64,000 bases of DNA. It comes from Pseudomonas sp. JAI120. Lineage in GTDB: Bacteria > Pseudomonadota > Gammaproteobacteria > Pseudomonadales > Pseudomonadaceae. A program made the position numbers and the translations under genes. The stretch spans positions 248,001 to 312,000 of the forward strand of contig NZ_JACHCZ010000003.1 of the NCBI RefSeq assembly GCF_014207255.1. The letters run 5' to 3'. The first letter of the stretch is position 1. Each line of letters begins with the position of its first letter. Positions 16,925-25,368 of this stretch are shown piece by piece. The notes under the pieces are model-generated. The model saw only the letters and a program-made list of their open reading frames with translations. It did not search any database and had not been told where the DNA came from.

Positions 16925-17545
16925 ATGAGAGCCGACCTGGACATCATCCAAGACTGGATCCCCGCCGGCAGCCGCGTGCTTGACCTGGGCTGCGGCGATG
17001 GCGAACTGCTGAGCTGGCTGCGGGACAACAAGCAAGTCACCGGCTATGGCCTGGAAAACGACCCGGACAATATCGCCCAGTGCGTGGCCAAGGGCATCAA
17101 CGTGATCGAACAGGACCTGGACAAGGGCCTGGGCAACTTTGCCAGCAACAGTTTCGACATCGTGGTGATGACCCAGGCCCTGCAAGCGGTGCACTACCCG
17201 GACCGCATTCTCGACGAAATGCTGCGCGTGGGCCGCCAGTGCATCATCACCTTCCCCAACTTCGGGCACTGGCGCTGCCGCTGGTACCTGGCGACCAAGG
17301 GCCGTATGCCGGTCTCGGATTTCCTGCCGTACACCTGGTACAACACGCCGAACATCCACTTCTGTACTTTCGAAGACTTCGAAGCCCTGTGTGGTGAGCG
17401 TGAAGCCAAGGTGATCAACCGCCTGGCCGTCGATCAACAGCACCGTCACGGCTGGGCAAGTAAGCTATGGCCCAATCTGTTGGGCGAAATTGGTATCTAC
17501 CGGGTCAGCAGCCCTGGCCTGACGGATCACAAGATTGCCGTCTAA
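16925..17545 (+). CDS. metW: MetW, methionine biosynthesis partner of MetX
   Basis: A 206-residue class I SAM-binding protein. Motif I is VLDLGCGDGELLSWL; then FDIVVMTQALQAVHYPDRIL and FPNFGHWRCRWYL, typical of MetW. Genetic work on this family says MetW is required together with MetX for homoserine acylation; a methyltransferase reaction has not been established as far as I recall. It closely follows metX and precedes a DUF4426 gene. Confidence 0.94.
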   Translation: MRADLDIIQDWIPAGSRVLDLGCGDGELLSWLRDNKQVTGYGLENDPDNIAQCVAKGINVIEQDLDKGLGNFASNSFDIVVMTQALQAVHYPDRILDEMLRVGRQCIITFPNFGHWRCRWYLATKGRMPVSDFLPYTWYNTPNIHFCTFEDFEALCGEREAKVINRLAVDQQHRHGWASKLWPNLLGEIGIYRVSSPGLTDHKIAV

Positions 17546-17566
17546 TCATTTTCAAGAGGGACGATC

Positions 17567-18001
17567 ATGAGTCGCTTGGCCATTTTTCTACTGACTGCAT
17601 GCCTGGGCGCCAGCGCCATGGCGGCGGACACTATCGACGCTAATCGCAAGAAAGACTTCGGTGACATCACCGTTCATTACAACACCTTCACCTCCAGCTT
17701 CCTGCAGCCGGAAACCGCCCAGAAAGTTGGCGTGGTGCGCAGCAAGGAGAAAGGCTTGATCAATGTGACCGTGATCAAGGGCGTAACCCCGGTGGCAGCT
17801 CAGGTGACAGGCACCATCAAGGACCTGGGCGGCAAGAGCGAGATTTTGACGTTCAAGCAAATCGACGAGAAAGGCGGGATTAATTACCTCGCGCCGTACT
17901 CTGTGACACAGCGGGAATACAAGACGTTTACCATCAATGTTGAAACCGGCGGCAAAGCCCATAGCTTCCAATTCAACCAGGAACTGTTTCCGGCGGAATG
18001 A
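17567..18001 (+). CDS. DUF4426 periplasmic protein
   Basis: A 144-residue protein with a signal peptide cut near residue 20 (LLTACLGASAMA/AD), then a compact beta-rich domain (DFGDITVHYNTFTSSFL, NVTVIKGVTPVAAQVTG, SHSFQFNQELFPAE-like end). No catalytic motif is visible. It belongs to the DUF4426 family found in the same metX-metW-rdgB-hemW context in other pseudomonads. Its TGA overlaps the rdgB ATG (ATGATG), suggesting coupling. Function is unknown. Confidence 0.85.
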   Translation: MSRLAIFLLTACLGASAMAADTIDANRKKDFGDITVHYNTFTSSFLQPETAQKVGVVRSKEKGLINVTVIKGVTPVAAQVTGTIKDLGGKSEILTFKQIDEKGGINYLAPYSVTQREYKTFTINVETGGKAHSFQFNQELFPAE

Positions 18002-18594
18002 TGAACCTTACTCAACTCGTACTGGCCAGCCATAACGCCGGCAAGCTCAAAGAACTCCAGGCAATGCTCGGCGACTCCGTGCAGTTGCGCTCGATCGGCG
18101 AGTTCAGCCAGGTGGAGCCGGAAGAGACCGGCCTGTCGTTCGTCGAGAACGCCATCCTCAAGGCGCGCAATGCCGCACGCATCTCGGGCCTTCCGGCGCT
18201 GGCCGATGACTCTGGCCTGGCGGTGGACTTCCTCGGCGGCGCGCCGGGCATCTACTCGGCGCGTTATGCCGATGGCAAGGGCGACGCGGCCAACAATGCC
18301 AAGCTGCTGGACGCCCTCAAGGACGTGCCGGACGCGATGCGTGGCGCGCAGTTCGTCTGCGTGCTGGCCTTGGTGCGACATGCCGATGACCCGCTGCCGA
18401 TCCTCTGCGAAGGCCTGTGGCACGGGCGCATCCTGCATGCGGCCAGTGGCGAGCACGGTTTTGGTTATGACCCGCTGTTCTGGGTGCCGGAACGCAATGT
18501 TTCCAGCGCTGAATTGAGCCCGGCCGACAAGAACCAGATCAGCCACCGCGCCCGCGCAATGGATTTGCTGCGCCAACGCCTGAGCTTGAAATGA
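17998..18594 (+). CDS. rdgB: dITP/XTP pyrophosphatase RdgB
   Basis: A 198-residue Ham1/RdgB house-cleaning nucleotide pyrophosphatase that removes dITP, dXTP and related bases. Substrate-binding motifs are VLASHNAGKLKELQAML, the catalytic DDSGLAVDFLGGAPGIYSARYA, GFGYDPLFWVPE, and DKNQISHRARAM at the C-terminus. Translation may begin at either of two adjacent ATGs (17998, 18001). It overlaps hemW by 4 bases. Confidence 0.96.
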   Translation: MMNLTQLVLASHNAGKLKELQAMLGDSVQLRSIGEFSQVEPEETGLSFVENAILKARNAARISGLPALADDSGLAVDFLGGAPGIYSARYADGKGDAANNAKLLDALKDVPDAMRGAQFVCVLALVRHADDPLPILCEGLWHGRILHAASGEHGFGYDPLFWVPERNVSSAELSPADKNQISHRARAMDLLRQRLSLK

Positions 18595-19793
18595 CCCAGA
18601 ACACCTCCGCGCAGCCGCTGATCCACGGTGGCGCGCAAACACCACGGGCGGCCATGCCGGTGCTGCCGCCCCTGGCGCTGTATATCCACATTCCGTGGTG
18701 CGTGCGCAAATGCCCTTACTGCGACTTCAACTCCCACACCGCCAGCAAGGTGCTGCCGGAAGAAGAGTATGTCGACGCCTTGCTGGCCGACCTCGATCAG
18801 GACCTGCACGCGGTGTATGGGCGCGAACTGAGTTCGATCTTCTTCGGCGGCGGCACGCCAAGCCTGTTCAGCGCTGCGGCGCTGGGCCGATTGCTCAAAG
18901 GCGTGGAAGCACGCATCCCGTTTGCCGGCGACATCGAGATCACCCTGGAAGCCAACCCCGGTACTTTCGAGCAAGAAAAGTTCGTCGCTTACCGCACGCT
19001 GGGGATCAATCGGCTGTCCATCGGTATCCAGAGCTTCCAGCAGGAAAAGCTCGAGGCCCTGGGTCGCATCCACAACGGCGACGAAGCCGTACGCGCCGCC
19101 GGGATGGCACGCCAGGCCGGGTTCGATAACTTCAACCTGGACCTGATGCACGGTTTGCCCGATCAGTCCCTGGAGGACGCGTTGAGCGACCTGCGCCAGG
19201 CCATCGCACTGAAGCCGACGCACCTGTCCTGGTACCAGTTGACCCTGGAACCCAACACCGTGTTCTGGAACCAGCCACCGGCGCTGCCGGAAGACGACAC
19301 CCTGTGGGACATCCAGGAAGCTGGCCAGGCGCTGCTGGCCGAACACGGTTACGCACAATATGAAGTGTCGGCCTACGCCCAACCCGGGCGCCCGGCGCGA
19401 CATAACCTCAACTACTGGAGCTTTGGCGACTTTATCGGCATCGGCGCCGGCGCCCACGGCAAGCTCAGCCACCCCGACGGGCGCATTGTGCGCACCTGGA
19501 AGACCCGCGCACCGAAGGACTACCTCAACCCGGCCAAAAGCTTCCAGGCCGGGGCGAAGGAGCTGACCAACGAAGAGCTGCCGTTCGAGTTCCTGATGAA
19601 CGCCCTGCGCCTCACCGAGGGCGTCGACGCCACGCTCTACGCCGAGCGCACCGGCCTCGATCTGGCGAGCCTTGACGAGGCGCGGCGCGAGGCAGAACAA
19701 AGTGGCTTAATGCAGGTCGAACCGTCACGCCTGGCGGCCACTGATCGCGGGCAACTCTTTCTCAATGACCTGTTGCAGAAGTTTTTGAGCTGA
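18591..19793 (+). CDS. hemW: HemW-type radical SAM protein (heme chaperone)
   Basis: A 400-residue radical SAM protein. The cluster motif is IPWCVRKCPYCDFNSH (CxxxCxxC), followed by SSIFFGGGTPSLFSA and SIGIQSFQQEKLEALGR. The family, long mis-named coproporphyrinogen oxidase, is now considered a heme chaperone; the extra cysteine of true HemN is absent. The N-terminus has about 35 residues before the first strand, so a later start is possible, but ATG 18591 overlaps the rdgB stop. Confidence 0.92.
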   Translation: MTQNTSAQPLIHGGAQTPRAAMPVLPPLALYIHIPWCVRKCPYCDFNSHTASKVLPEEEYVDALLADLDQDLHAVYGRELSSIFFGGGTPSLFSAAALGRLLKGVEARIPFAGDIEITLEANPGTFEQEKFVAYRTLGINRLSIGIQSFQQEKLEALGRIHNGDEAVRAAGMARQAGFDNFNLDLMHGLPDQSLEDALSDLRQAIALKPTHLSWYQLTLEPNTVFWNQPPALPEDDTLWDIQEAGQALLAEHGYAQYEVSAYAQPGRPARHNLNYWSFGDFIGIGAGAHGKLSHPDGRIVRTWKTRAPKDYLNPAKSFQAGAKELTNEELPFEFLMNALRLTEGVDATLYAERTGLDLASLDEARREAEQSGLMQVEPSRLAATDRGQLFLNDLLQKFLS

Positions 19794-19811
19794 TCGCTCT
19801 AAGGAAATCGA

Positions 19812-20135
19812 ATGGATTTGGTACTCGACCTGCTCGCCACCGTATCCCGCTGGAGCCGCAGCAACCTGTCGGAAATCTCCCTGGCCCTTGTGGGCTGTTT
19901 GCTGGTGCTGTTTGGCGCCGACATCAAGGGCTGGGTCGAAGCACGCCTGGGCAGCGTTGCCGGCGCGTTGCGCGTACCGTTGATGGCCCTGCTGTGCATG
20001 ATCGGCAGCGGTGCGGCGCTGATCTACGCCACGCCGTGGATTGTGCGGGGGTTGAGCCAGTTCAATAACTACAGCCTGGCGCCGGTGCTGGTGGTGGTGC
20101 TGGTGTTGATTGGCGTCGTCGCCGATCGCCGCTGA
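19812..20135 (+). CDS. DUF3392 small membrane protein
   Basis: A 107-residue protein with three predicted membrane helices (ISLALVGCLLVLFGADI, VPLMALLCMIGSGAALIYA, LAPVLVVVLVLIGVVA). Sequence and size fit DUF3392. AAGGAAAT precedes the ATG. It is 18 bases downstream of hemW and probably shares its transcript. Function unknown. Confidence 0.8.
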   Translation: MDLVLDLLATVSRWSRSNLSEISLALVGCLLVLFGADIKGWVEARLGSVAGALRVPLMALLCMIGSGAALIYATPWIVRGLSQFNNYSLAPVLVVVLVLIGVVADRR

Positions 20136-20158
20136 CCTCAAATCCAACACAAAACAAC

Positions 20159-20247
20159 TGTGGGAGGGGGCTTGCCCCCGATAGCTGAGGGTCAGTCGAC
20201 ATCAAAGTGACTGATCCACCGCTATCGGGGGCAAGCCCCCTCCCACA
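20159..20247. repeat. REP doublet (REPIN) between DUF3392 gene and trmB
   Basis: The 27-bp arms 20159-20185 and 20221-20247 are perfect reverse complements with TGTGGGAG outermost. The 35-bp spacer resembles that at 12326-12360. It lies between convergent genes. Confidence 0.93.
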
Positions 20248-20275
20248 TTGAATTGCATTTCAAGTCAGTGGCGAG

Positions 20276-21001
20276 TTACGCCAGCTTCTCGAACTTCAAA
20301 TCCCAAACCCCATGCCCGAGTCGCTCGCCACGACGCTCGAACTTGGTGATCGGGCGTTCGGCCGGGCGCGGTACGCATTTGCCGTCTTCCGCCAGGTTGC
20401 GGTAGCCAGGGGCAACGTCCATCACTTCCAGCATGTATTCGGCGTACGGTTCCCAGTCGGTGGCCATGTGCAGGATACCGCCGACTTTCAGCTTGCTGCG
20501 CACCAGCTCCGCGAAGGAGGCTTGGACGATGCGGCGCTTGTGGTGACGGCTCTTGTGCCATGGATCGGGGAAAAACAGCATCAGGCGGTCGAGGCTGTTG
20601 TCGGCGATGCAGCGGTTGAGCACTTCGATCGCGTCGCAGTCATAAACCCGCAGGTTGGTCAGGCCTTGAGTCAGAACGCCATTGAGCAGCGCACCGACAC
20701 CCGGGCGGTGGACTTCCACGCCGATAAAATCCTGTTCCGGCGAGGCAGCCGCCATTTCCAGCAGGGAGTGCCCCATGCCAAAACCGATTTCCAGGGACCG
20801 CGGGGCCGAACGACCAAACACCTGGTCATAGTCCACCGGCGCGTCGGCCAGGGGCAGGACGAACAGCGGCGTACCTTGCTCCAGGCCTTTTTGCTGGCCT
20901 TCGGTCATGCGGCCGGCGCGCATCACAAAACTCTTGATGCGGCGGTGCTTGGACTCGTCGCCTTCTTCCACGGTGTTCGGCGTTTCGTTTGATTCAGTCA
21001 T
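20276..21001 (-). CDS. trmB: tRNA (guanine-N7)-methyltransferase TrmB
   Basis: A 241-residue SAM-dependent enzyme that makes m7G46 in tRNA. SAM motif LEIGFGMGHSLLEMA, then GVEVHRPGVGALL and the family signature FFPDPWHKSRHHKRR; the C-terminal TDWEPYAEYMLEVM completes the fold. ATG at 21001; a TTG at 21004 is in frame but unnecessary. It lies 9 bases downstream of the thiG stop and is probably co-transcribed. Confidence 0.96.
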   Translation of the reverse strand: MTESNETPNTVEEGDESKHRRIKSFVMRAGRMTEGQQKGLEQGTPLFVLPLADAPVDYDQVFGRSAPRSLEIGFGMGHSLLEMAAASPEQDFIGVEVHRPGVGALLNGVLTQGLTNLRVYDCDAIEVLNRCIADNSLDRLMLFFPDPWHKSRHHKRRIVQASFAELVRSKLKVGGILHMATDWEPYAEYMLEVMDVAPGYRNLAEDGKCVPRPAERPITKFERRGERLGHGVWDLKFEKLA

Positions 21002-21010
21002 CAATGGCTC

Positions 21011-21805
21011 TTACTTGATCAGACCATCCAGCGGCGAAGAGGCGCTGGCGTATAGTTTTTTCGGCATGCGCCCGGCGAGGTAGGCCAGGCGGCCGGCGAC
21101 GATGGCGTGTTTCATGGCTTCGGCCATCAGCACCGGTTGCTGGGCGTGGGCGATGGCCGAGTTCATCAGCACCGCGTCGCAGCCCAGTTCCATGGCGATG
21201 GTGGCGTCGGAAGCGGTACCGACACCGGCGTCCACCAGTACCGGGATCTTGGCTTCTTCGAGGATGATCTGCAGGTTGTACGGATTGCAGATGCCCAGCC
21301 CGGAACCGATCAGGCCGGCCAGCGGCATTACGGCGATACAGCCGATTTCGGCCAGTTGGCGGGCGATGATCGGGTCATCGCTGGTGTAGACCATCACGTC
21401 GAAACCTTCCTTGACCAGGGTTTCAGCGGCCTTGAGGGTTTCGATCACGTTGGGGAACAGGGTTTTCTGGTCGGCCAGCACTTCCAGCTTCACCAGGTTG
21501 TGGCCGTCGAGCAGTTCACGGGCCAGGCGGCAGGTGCGCACGGCTTCGACGGCGTCGTAGCAACCGGCGGTGTTCGGCAGGAAGGTGTAGCGATCCGGCG
21601 ACAGCACTTCGAGCAGGTTCGGCTCGCCTTCGATCTGGCCGAGGTTTGTGCGGCGCACGGCAAAGGTCACGATCTCGGCGCCCGAGGCTTCGATGGCCAG
21701 GCGGGTTTCTTCCATGTCGCGGTACTTGCCGGTGCCGACCAGCAGACGGGACTGGTAGGTACGACCGGCCAGGACGAAGGGCTTGTCGCTACGAACGATG
21801 CTCAT
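21011..21805 (-). CDS. thiG: Thiazole synthase ThiG
   Basis: A 264-residue TIM-barrel enzyme forming the thiazole phosphate of thiamin from deoxyxylulose phosphate, dehydroglycine and ThiS thiocarboxylate. The Schiff-base lysine is in LVKLEVLADQKTLFPN; LLVGTGKYRDMEET and VDAGVGTASDATIAMELGCD are further family motifs. It follows thiS by about 60 bases on the same strand. No TPP riboswitch is evident before thiS or thiG. Confidence 0.97.
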   Translation of the reverse strand: MSIVRSDKPFVLAGRTYQSRLLVGTGKYRDMEETRLAIEASGAEIVTFAVRRTNLGQIEGEPNLLEVLSPDRYTFLPNTAGCYDAVEAVRTCRLARELLDGHNLVKLEVLADQKTLFPNVIETLKAAETLVKEGFDVMVYTSDDPIIARQLAEIGCIAVMPLAGLIGSGLGICNPYNLQIILEEAKIPVLVDAGVGTASDATIAMELGCDAVLMNSAIAHAQQPVLMAEAMKHAIVAGRLAYLAGRMPKKLYASASSPLDGLIK

Positions 21806-21865
21806 GGGAAATCCTCGAAATGGGGTGAGGTTCTGCAGAATCCGGGGCTACATAAACGTGCGGGA

Positions 21866-22066
21866 CTAGCCGCCGCCGATGGCGTGGACCACTTCGACCT
21901 GGTCACCGTCGGTGAGCGCGGTCTCAGCATGCAGGCTACGCGGGACGATATCCAGGTTGAGTTCCACTGCGACGCGACGCCCGGTCAGGTCCAGGCGGGT
22001 CAGCAGGGCCGCAACGGTTTCACCGTCGGGCAGTTCAAGGGATTCGCCGTTCAACTGAATGCGCAT
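21866..22066 (-). CDS. thiS: Sulfur carrier protein ThiS
   Basis: A 66-residue ubiquitin-fold sulfur carrier, with start MRIQLNGESLELPDGETV at 22066 and C-terminal Gly-Gly (HAIGGG) that becomes thiocarboxylated and donates sulfur to ThiG. The open frame extends upstream to 22312 but that part overlaps the DUF423 gene in another frame and is not coding. Confidence 0.93.
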   Translation of the reverse strand: MRIQLNGESLELPDGETVAALLTRLDLTGRRVAVELNLDIVPRSLHAETALTDGDQVEVVHAIGGG

Positions 22067-22137
22067 GCCACGGGCCGCCATCGATTTTAGGGGCCAGCAT
22101 TCTAGCTCGATTGGGACCTGAAGGTCAGCTCCAAGCG

Positions 22138-22518
22138 TCAAGCGGTCAGCTGCAAGCGCCAGGCAGCCAAGCCCAGGAAGAACCAACCCAGCAGGAACGC
22201 CAATCCGCCGAAGGGCGTGATGATGCCGAGTTTGCTGATCCCCGTGGTGGTCAACACGTACAGGCTGCCGGAGAACAGCAGGATACCGACGACAAAGGAC
22301 ACGCCTGCCCACGTCACCAGGCGCCCCGGAATATGCGCCAGCAGCAGCGCTACGCCGAACAGCGCCAGGGTGTGCACCAACTGATAGGTCACGCCGGTGT
22401 GAAAGATCGCCAGGTACTCGGCGCTCAGGCGGCTTTTCAGGCCATGGGCGGCGAACGCACCGAGGGCGACACCGGTGAAGCCGAAAAAGGCAGCCAGCAT
22501 CAGAAAGCTACGCAGCAT
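22138..22518 (-). CDS. DUF423 (YgdD-like) membrane protein
   Basis: A 126-residue inner-membrane protein with four hydrophobic helices. Family motifs are GVALGAFAAHGLK near the N-terminus, YQLVHTLALFGVALL, SGSLYVLTTTGISKLGIITPFGGLAFLLGW (broken here in two for reading: SGSLYVL and GIITPFGG). Function unknown. It precedes thiS by 71 bases on the same strand and is divergent from mtgA. Confidence 0.9.
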   Translation of the reverse strand: MLRSFLMLAAFFGFTGVALGAFAAHGLKSRLSAEYLAIFHTGVTYQLVHTLALFGVALLLAHIPGRLVTWAGVSFVVGILLFSGSLYVLTTTGISKLGIITPFGGLAFLLGWFFLGLAAWRLQLTA

Positions 22519-22553
22519 GAGGAACTCCAGTCAGACTCATTGGGCAGGGTCTG

Positions 22554-22559
22554 TATAAT
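22554..22559 (+). promoter_or_regulatory. Candidate -10 element of mtgA promoter
   Basis: Perfect TATAAT preceded by TG one base upstream (extended -10 style), 33 bases before the mtgA ATG. The region 17 bases upstream has only a weak -35 (TCAGAC). Confidence 0.5.
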
Positions 22560-22592
22560 GGCCCGCTCAACGGGTTCGGCCAAGCCATCTCT

Positions 22593-23315
22593 ATGCTGCG
22601 TGTCCTCTTCAAACGCTTTCTCAACGTCGTGAAATGGTTTGCCATTGGCAGTGTTCTGCTGGTGCTGCTGTTCCGTGTCGTCCCGCCGCCCTTCACCGCA
22701 TTGATGGTGGAGCGCAAAGTCGAATCCTGGTTCGACGGCGAACCCATTGACCTGCAACGCACCTGGGTGCCGTGGGAAGAAATCTCCGACGACCTGAAAG
22801 TGGCGGTGATGGCCGGTGAAGACCAGCGCTTCCCGCAGCATTGGGGCTTTGATTTCGGCGCCATCCAGGCGGCGCTCCTGCACAACGAACGCGGCGGTTC
22901 GATCCGTGGCGCGAGTACGCTGAGCCAGCAGGTGTCGAAAAACCTGTTCCTGTGGGCGGGTCGCAGTTATTTGCGCAAAGGCCTGGAGGCCTGGTTTACC
23001 GCGCTGATCGAGGTGTTTTGGCCCAAGCAGCGGATTCTTGAGGTGTACCTCAACAGCGTGGAATGGGATGAAGGCGTGTTTGGCGCGCAAGCGGCTGCGC
23101 GACATCACTTTGGCGTGAGTGCCAAGGGATTGTCCCGGCAGCAGGCCAGCTACCTGGCGGCGGTGTTGCCTAACCCTCGGGTGTGGAGTGCCAGTCATCC
23201 GACCGCGTACGTGGCGCGGCGAGCGGCGTGGATTCGCCAGCAGATGAGCCAGTTGGGTGGGGATGGTTATCTGGTGGAACTGAACAACTCTCGCAAAGCG
23301 CCTTGGTCCGACTGA
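22593..23315 (+). CDS. mtgA: Monofunctional peptidoglycan glycosyltransferase
   Basis: A 240-residue GT51 enzyme that polymerises lipid II into glycan chains at the outer face of the inner membrane. There is one N-terminal membrane helix (KWFAIGSVLLVLLFRVV). The catalytic block is MAGEDQRFPQHWGFDFGA, and the second GT51 motif is RGASTLSQQVSKNLFLW; YLNSVEWDEGVFG follows. No transpeptidase domain is present. It is divergent from the DUF423 gene and convergent with rpoH. Confidence 0.96.
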   Translation: MLRVLFKRFLNVVKWFAIGSVLLVLLFRVVPPPFTALMVERKVESWFDGEPIDLQRTWVPWEEISDDLKVAVMAGEDQRFPQHWGFDFGAIQAALLHNERGGSIRGASTLSQQVSKNLFLWAGRSYLRKGLEAWFTALIEVFWPKQRILEVYLNSVEWDEGVFGAQAAARHHFGVSAKGLSRQQASYLAAVLPNPRVWSASHPTAYVARRAAWIRQQMSQLGGDGYLVELNNSRKAPWSD

Positions 23316-23331
23316 TACAACACAAAACAAA

Positions 23332-23358
23332 TGTGGGAGGGGCTTGCCCCCTCCCACA
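23332..23358. repeat. Single REP hairpin between convergent mtgA and rpoH
   Basis: TGTGGGAGGGG-CTTGC-CCCCTCCCACA in the 46-bp gap. With arms of about 11 bp it is a compact REP singlet. Its position between two stop codons makes it a plausible RNA 3'-end stabiliser for both transcripts. Confidence 0.85.
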
Positions 23359-23361
23359 CTT

Positions 23362-24216
23362 TTAAGCAGCGATGGATAGTTTCAGCTTGTTCATCGCGCT
23401 CTTTTCAAGCTGACGAATCCGCTCGGCCGACACGTTGTACTTCTGTGCCAGGTCGTGCAGCGTAGCTTTTTCTTCCGCCAGCCAGCGCTGGTAGAGGATG
23501 TCACGGCTGCGGTCGTCCAGTACTTCCAGCGCTTCGTGCAGGTTGTGGTTGGAGTTGTCGCTCCAGTCGGCATCTTCCAGTTGACGCGCCGGGTCGTACC
23601 GGTGGTCTTCCAGGTAGTTGGCCGGCGATTGGAAAGCGCTGTCGTCGTCCGCTTCCGCGGCCGGGTCGAAGGCCATGTCATGGCCGGTCAGGCGGCTTTC
23701 CATCTCGCGCACTTCACGGGGCTCCACGCCGAGGCTTTCAGCCACGCGGTGGACTTCCTCGTTGTTCAGCCACGCCAGGCGTTTTTTCTGGCTGCGCAGG
23801 TTGAAGAACAGCTTGCGCTGGGCCTTGGTGGTCGCGACTTTCACGATGCGCCAGTTGCGCAGGATGAACTCGTGGATTTCCGCCTTGATCCAGTGCACGG
23901 CAAACGACACCAGGCGCACGCCCATTTCAGGGTTGAAGCGCTTTACAGCCTTCATCAGGCCGACGTTGCCTTCCTGGATCAGGTCAGCCTGGGCCAGCCC
24001 GTAGCCGCTATAGCTACGGGCGATATGTACGACAAAACGCAGGTGGGCGAGCACCATCTGCCGAGCCGCCCCCAAATCCTGCTCATAGTAGAGACTCTCG
24101 GCCAGTTCACGCTCCTGCTCGGGGGTCAGCAATGGAATGCTGTTGACCGTGTGCACATAGGCTTCCAGGTTCGCACCCGGGACCAAGGCATAAGCAGGTT
24201 GCAAAGAAGTGGTCAT
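23362..24216 (-). CDS. rpoH: Heat-shock sigma factor RpoH (sigma-32)
   Basis: A 284-residue sigma factor. Region 2 includes LRFVVHIARSYSGYGLAQADLIQEGNVGLMKAV (shown here as RFVVHIARSY and LIQEGNVGLMKAV) and the -10 recognition segment FAVHWIKAEIHEFILRNW. The RpoH box QRKLFFNLR follows, and region 4 ends LHDLAQKYNVSAERIRQLE. The start at 24216 gives the canonical MTTSLQPA N-terminus, with GGAGG 9 bases upstream. It is separated from ftsX by 129 bases carrying an AlgU-like promoter. Confidence 0.97.
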   Translation of the reverse strand: MTTSLQPAYALVPGANLEAYVHTVNSIPLLTPEQERELAESLYYEQDLGAARQMVLAHLRFVVHIARSYSGYGLAQADLIQEGNVGLMKAVKRFNPEMGVRLVSFAVHWIKAEIHEFILRNWRIVKVATTKAQRKLFFNLRSQKKRLAWLNNEEVHRVAESLGVEPREVREMESRLTGHDMAFDPAAEADDDSAFQSPANYLEDHRYDPARQLEDADWSDNSNHNLHEALEVLDDRSRDILYQRWLAEEKATLHDLAQKYNVSAERIRQLEKSAMNKLKLSIAA

Positions 24217-24265
24217 ACGAAAAAACCTCCGACTCACATAACTCGTGCAGTTCAGCACTGCGAAA

Positions 24266-24292
24266 ATTGACCGGGAACCGTAGGACAAGTTC
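24266..24292 (-). promoter_or_regulatory. Candidate AlgU (sigma-E type) promoter of rpoH
   Basis: On the minus strand GAACTT (24287-24292) is followed after exactly 16 bases by TCAAT (24266-24270), close to the AlgU consensus GAACTT-N16/17-TCtgA. The -10 lies 50 bases before the rpoH ATG. AlgU-dependent transcription of rpoH is known in P. aeruginosa. Confidence 0.6.
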
Positions 24293-24345
24293 CCTAAACC
24301 ACTGATACGGTCAATACAAACGAAACCACATTAATCTGACATTAA

Positions 24346-25368
24346 CTACTTCGGTGCCAGCTCACGTAAATGCCGTGCGACCGCAATCCAGGCACCGATA
24401 TAACCCAACAATACCGCGCCAAGCAAGAGCGACAGACCATCGGCCACCGGTACCCCGGCCAAGGCAAAATCACTGCCATACAAGCCGGCAAGCCCAACGA
24501 CTGCGTCGTTCAGCCAGTTCAGGCCGAACGCCAGCACGCCCCAGGACAAAATCCCCGCACCCAGGCCATAAAGCGCGCCCATGTACAGAAAAGGCCGACG
24601 CACATAGCTGTCCGTGCCGCCGACCAGTTTAATCACTTCTATCTCGGTGCGACGGTTTTCAATATGAAGACGAATGGTATTACCTATCACCAAAAGTAAT
24701 GCAGACACCAACAGCACCGTCAGGCCGAACACAAAGCGGTCGCCCAGCTTGAGGATCGCCGCCAGGCGCTCTACCCAGACTAGATCAAGTTGCGCCTGTT
24801 GCACCTTGGGCATCTCTGCGAGTTTTTGTCGCAGGGCTTCAAGGCCCGCCTTGTCGACTTCATTCGGCGTCACCAGGACCACACCCGGCAACGGGTTCTG
24901 CGGCAGCTCCTTAAGCGCCTCGCCCAGGCCGGACTGTTGCTGGAACTCCTCAAGGGCCTGGTCGCGACTGACGTACTCGGCGTCCGCGACGCCCGGCATG
25001 TTCTTGATATCGTCCCGTAGCGCTTCGCCTTCCTTGGTACTGGCATCCAGGTTCAGGTACAGCGAAATCTGCGCCGCACGCTGCCAGGAGCCACCCAGGC
25101 GCTCGACATTATTAAGCAGCAACGACAAGCCCATCGGCAGGCTCAGGGCCACGGCCATCACCAGGCAGGTAAAAAAGCTGCCGATCGGCTGCTTGCCCAG
25201 GCGACGCAGGCTGTCCAGCAGGCTGGCGCGATGGCTTTCGATCCAGGCGCGCAGCAGGGTGCTGAAGTCCGGGCCGTCATCGTCGTCGTGTTTTTTCTTT
25301 TTCGGTTGCGGATCGGCCGGTTTCGGCGCCACGCGCTCGGAAACCTTGGGGCTACGTGTCGCACTCAT
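24346..25368 (-). CDS. ftsX: Cell-division ABC transporter permease-like FtsX
   Basis: A 340-residue membrane protein that works with FtsE at the septum to activate murein hydrolases. A basic, Lys/Pro-rich cytoplasmic N-terminus (about 70 residues, PKKKKHDDDDGPDF) precedes helix 1 (FFTCLVMAVALSLPMGLSLLL). A periplasmic domain (about 100-215) and three C-terminal helices follow (FVFGLTVLLVSALLLVIGNT, the YMGALYGLGAGILSWGVLAF region, and GLSLLLGAVLLGYIGAWIAV). It overlaps ftsE by 4 bases. Confidence 0.96.
   Translation of the reverse strand: MSATRSPKVSERVAPKPADPQPKKKKHDDDDGPDFSTLLRAWIESHRASLLDSLRRLGKQPIGSFFTCLVMAVALSLPMGLSLLLNNVERLGGSWQRAAQISLYLNLDASTKEGEALRDDIKNMPGVADAEYVSRDQALEEFQQQSGLGEALKELPQNPLPGVVLVTPNEVDKAGLEALRQKLAEMPKVQQAQLDLVWVERLAAILKLGDRFVFGLTVLLVSALLLVIGNTIRLHIENRRTEIEVIKLVGGTDSYVRRPFLYMGALYGLGAGILSWGVLAFGLNWLNDAVVGLAGLYGSDFALAGVPVADGLSLLLGAVLLGYIGAWIAVARHLRELAPK

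Noticed and set aside
21806..21865. Possible TPP riboswitch between thiS and thiG or upstream of thiS
   Set aside because: The gaps are too short (about 60-70 bases) and lack the conserved THI-box core.
22111..22632. 173-residue plus-strand open frame across DUF423 and the mtgA start
   Set aside because: It is antisense to DUF423 and out of frame with mtgA, with Gln/Arg-rich shadow composition.
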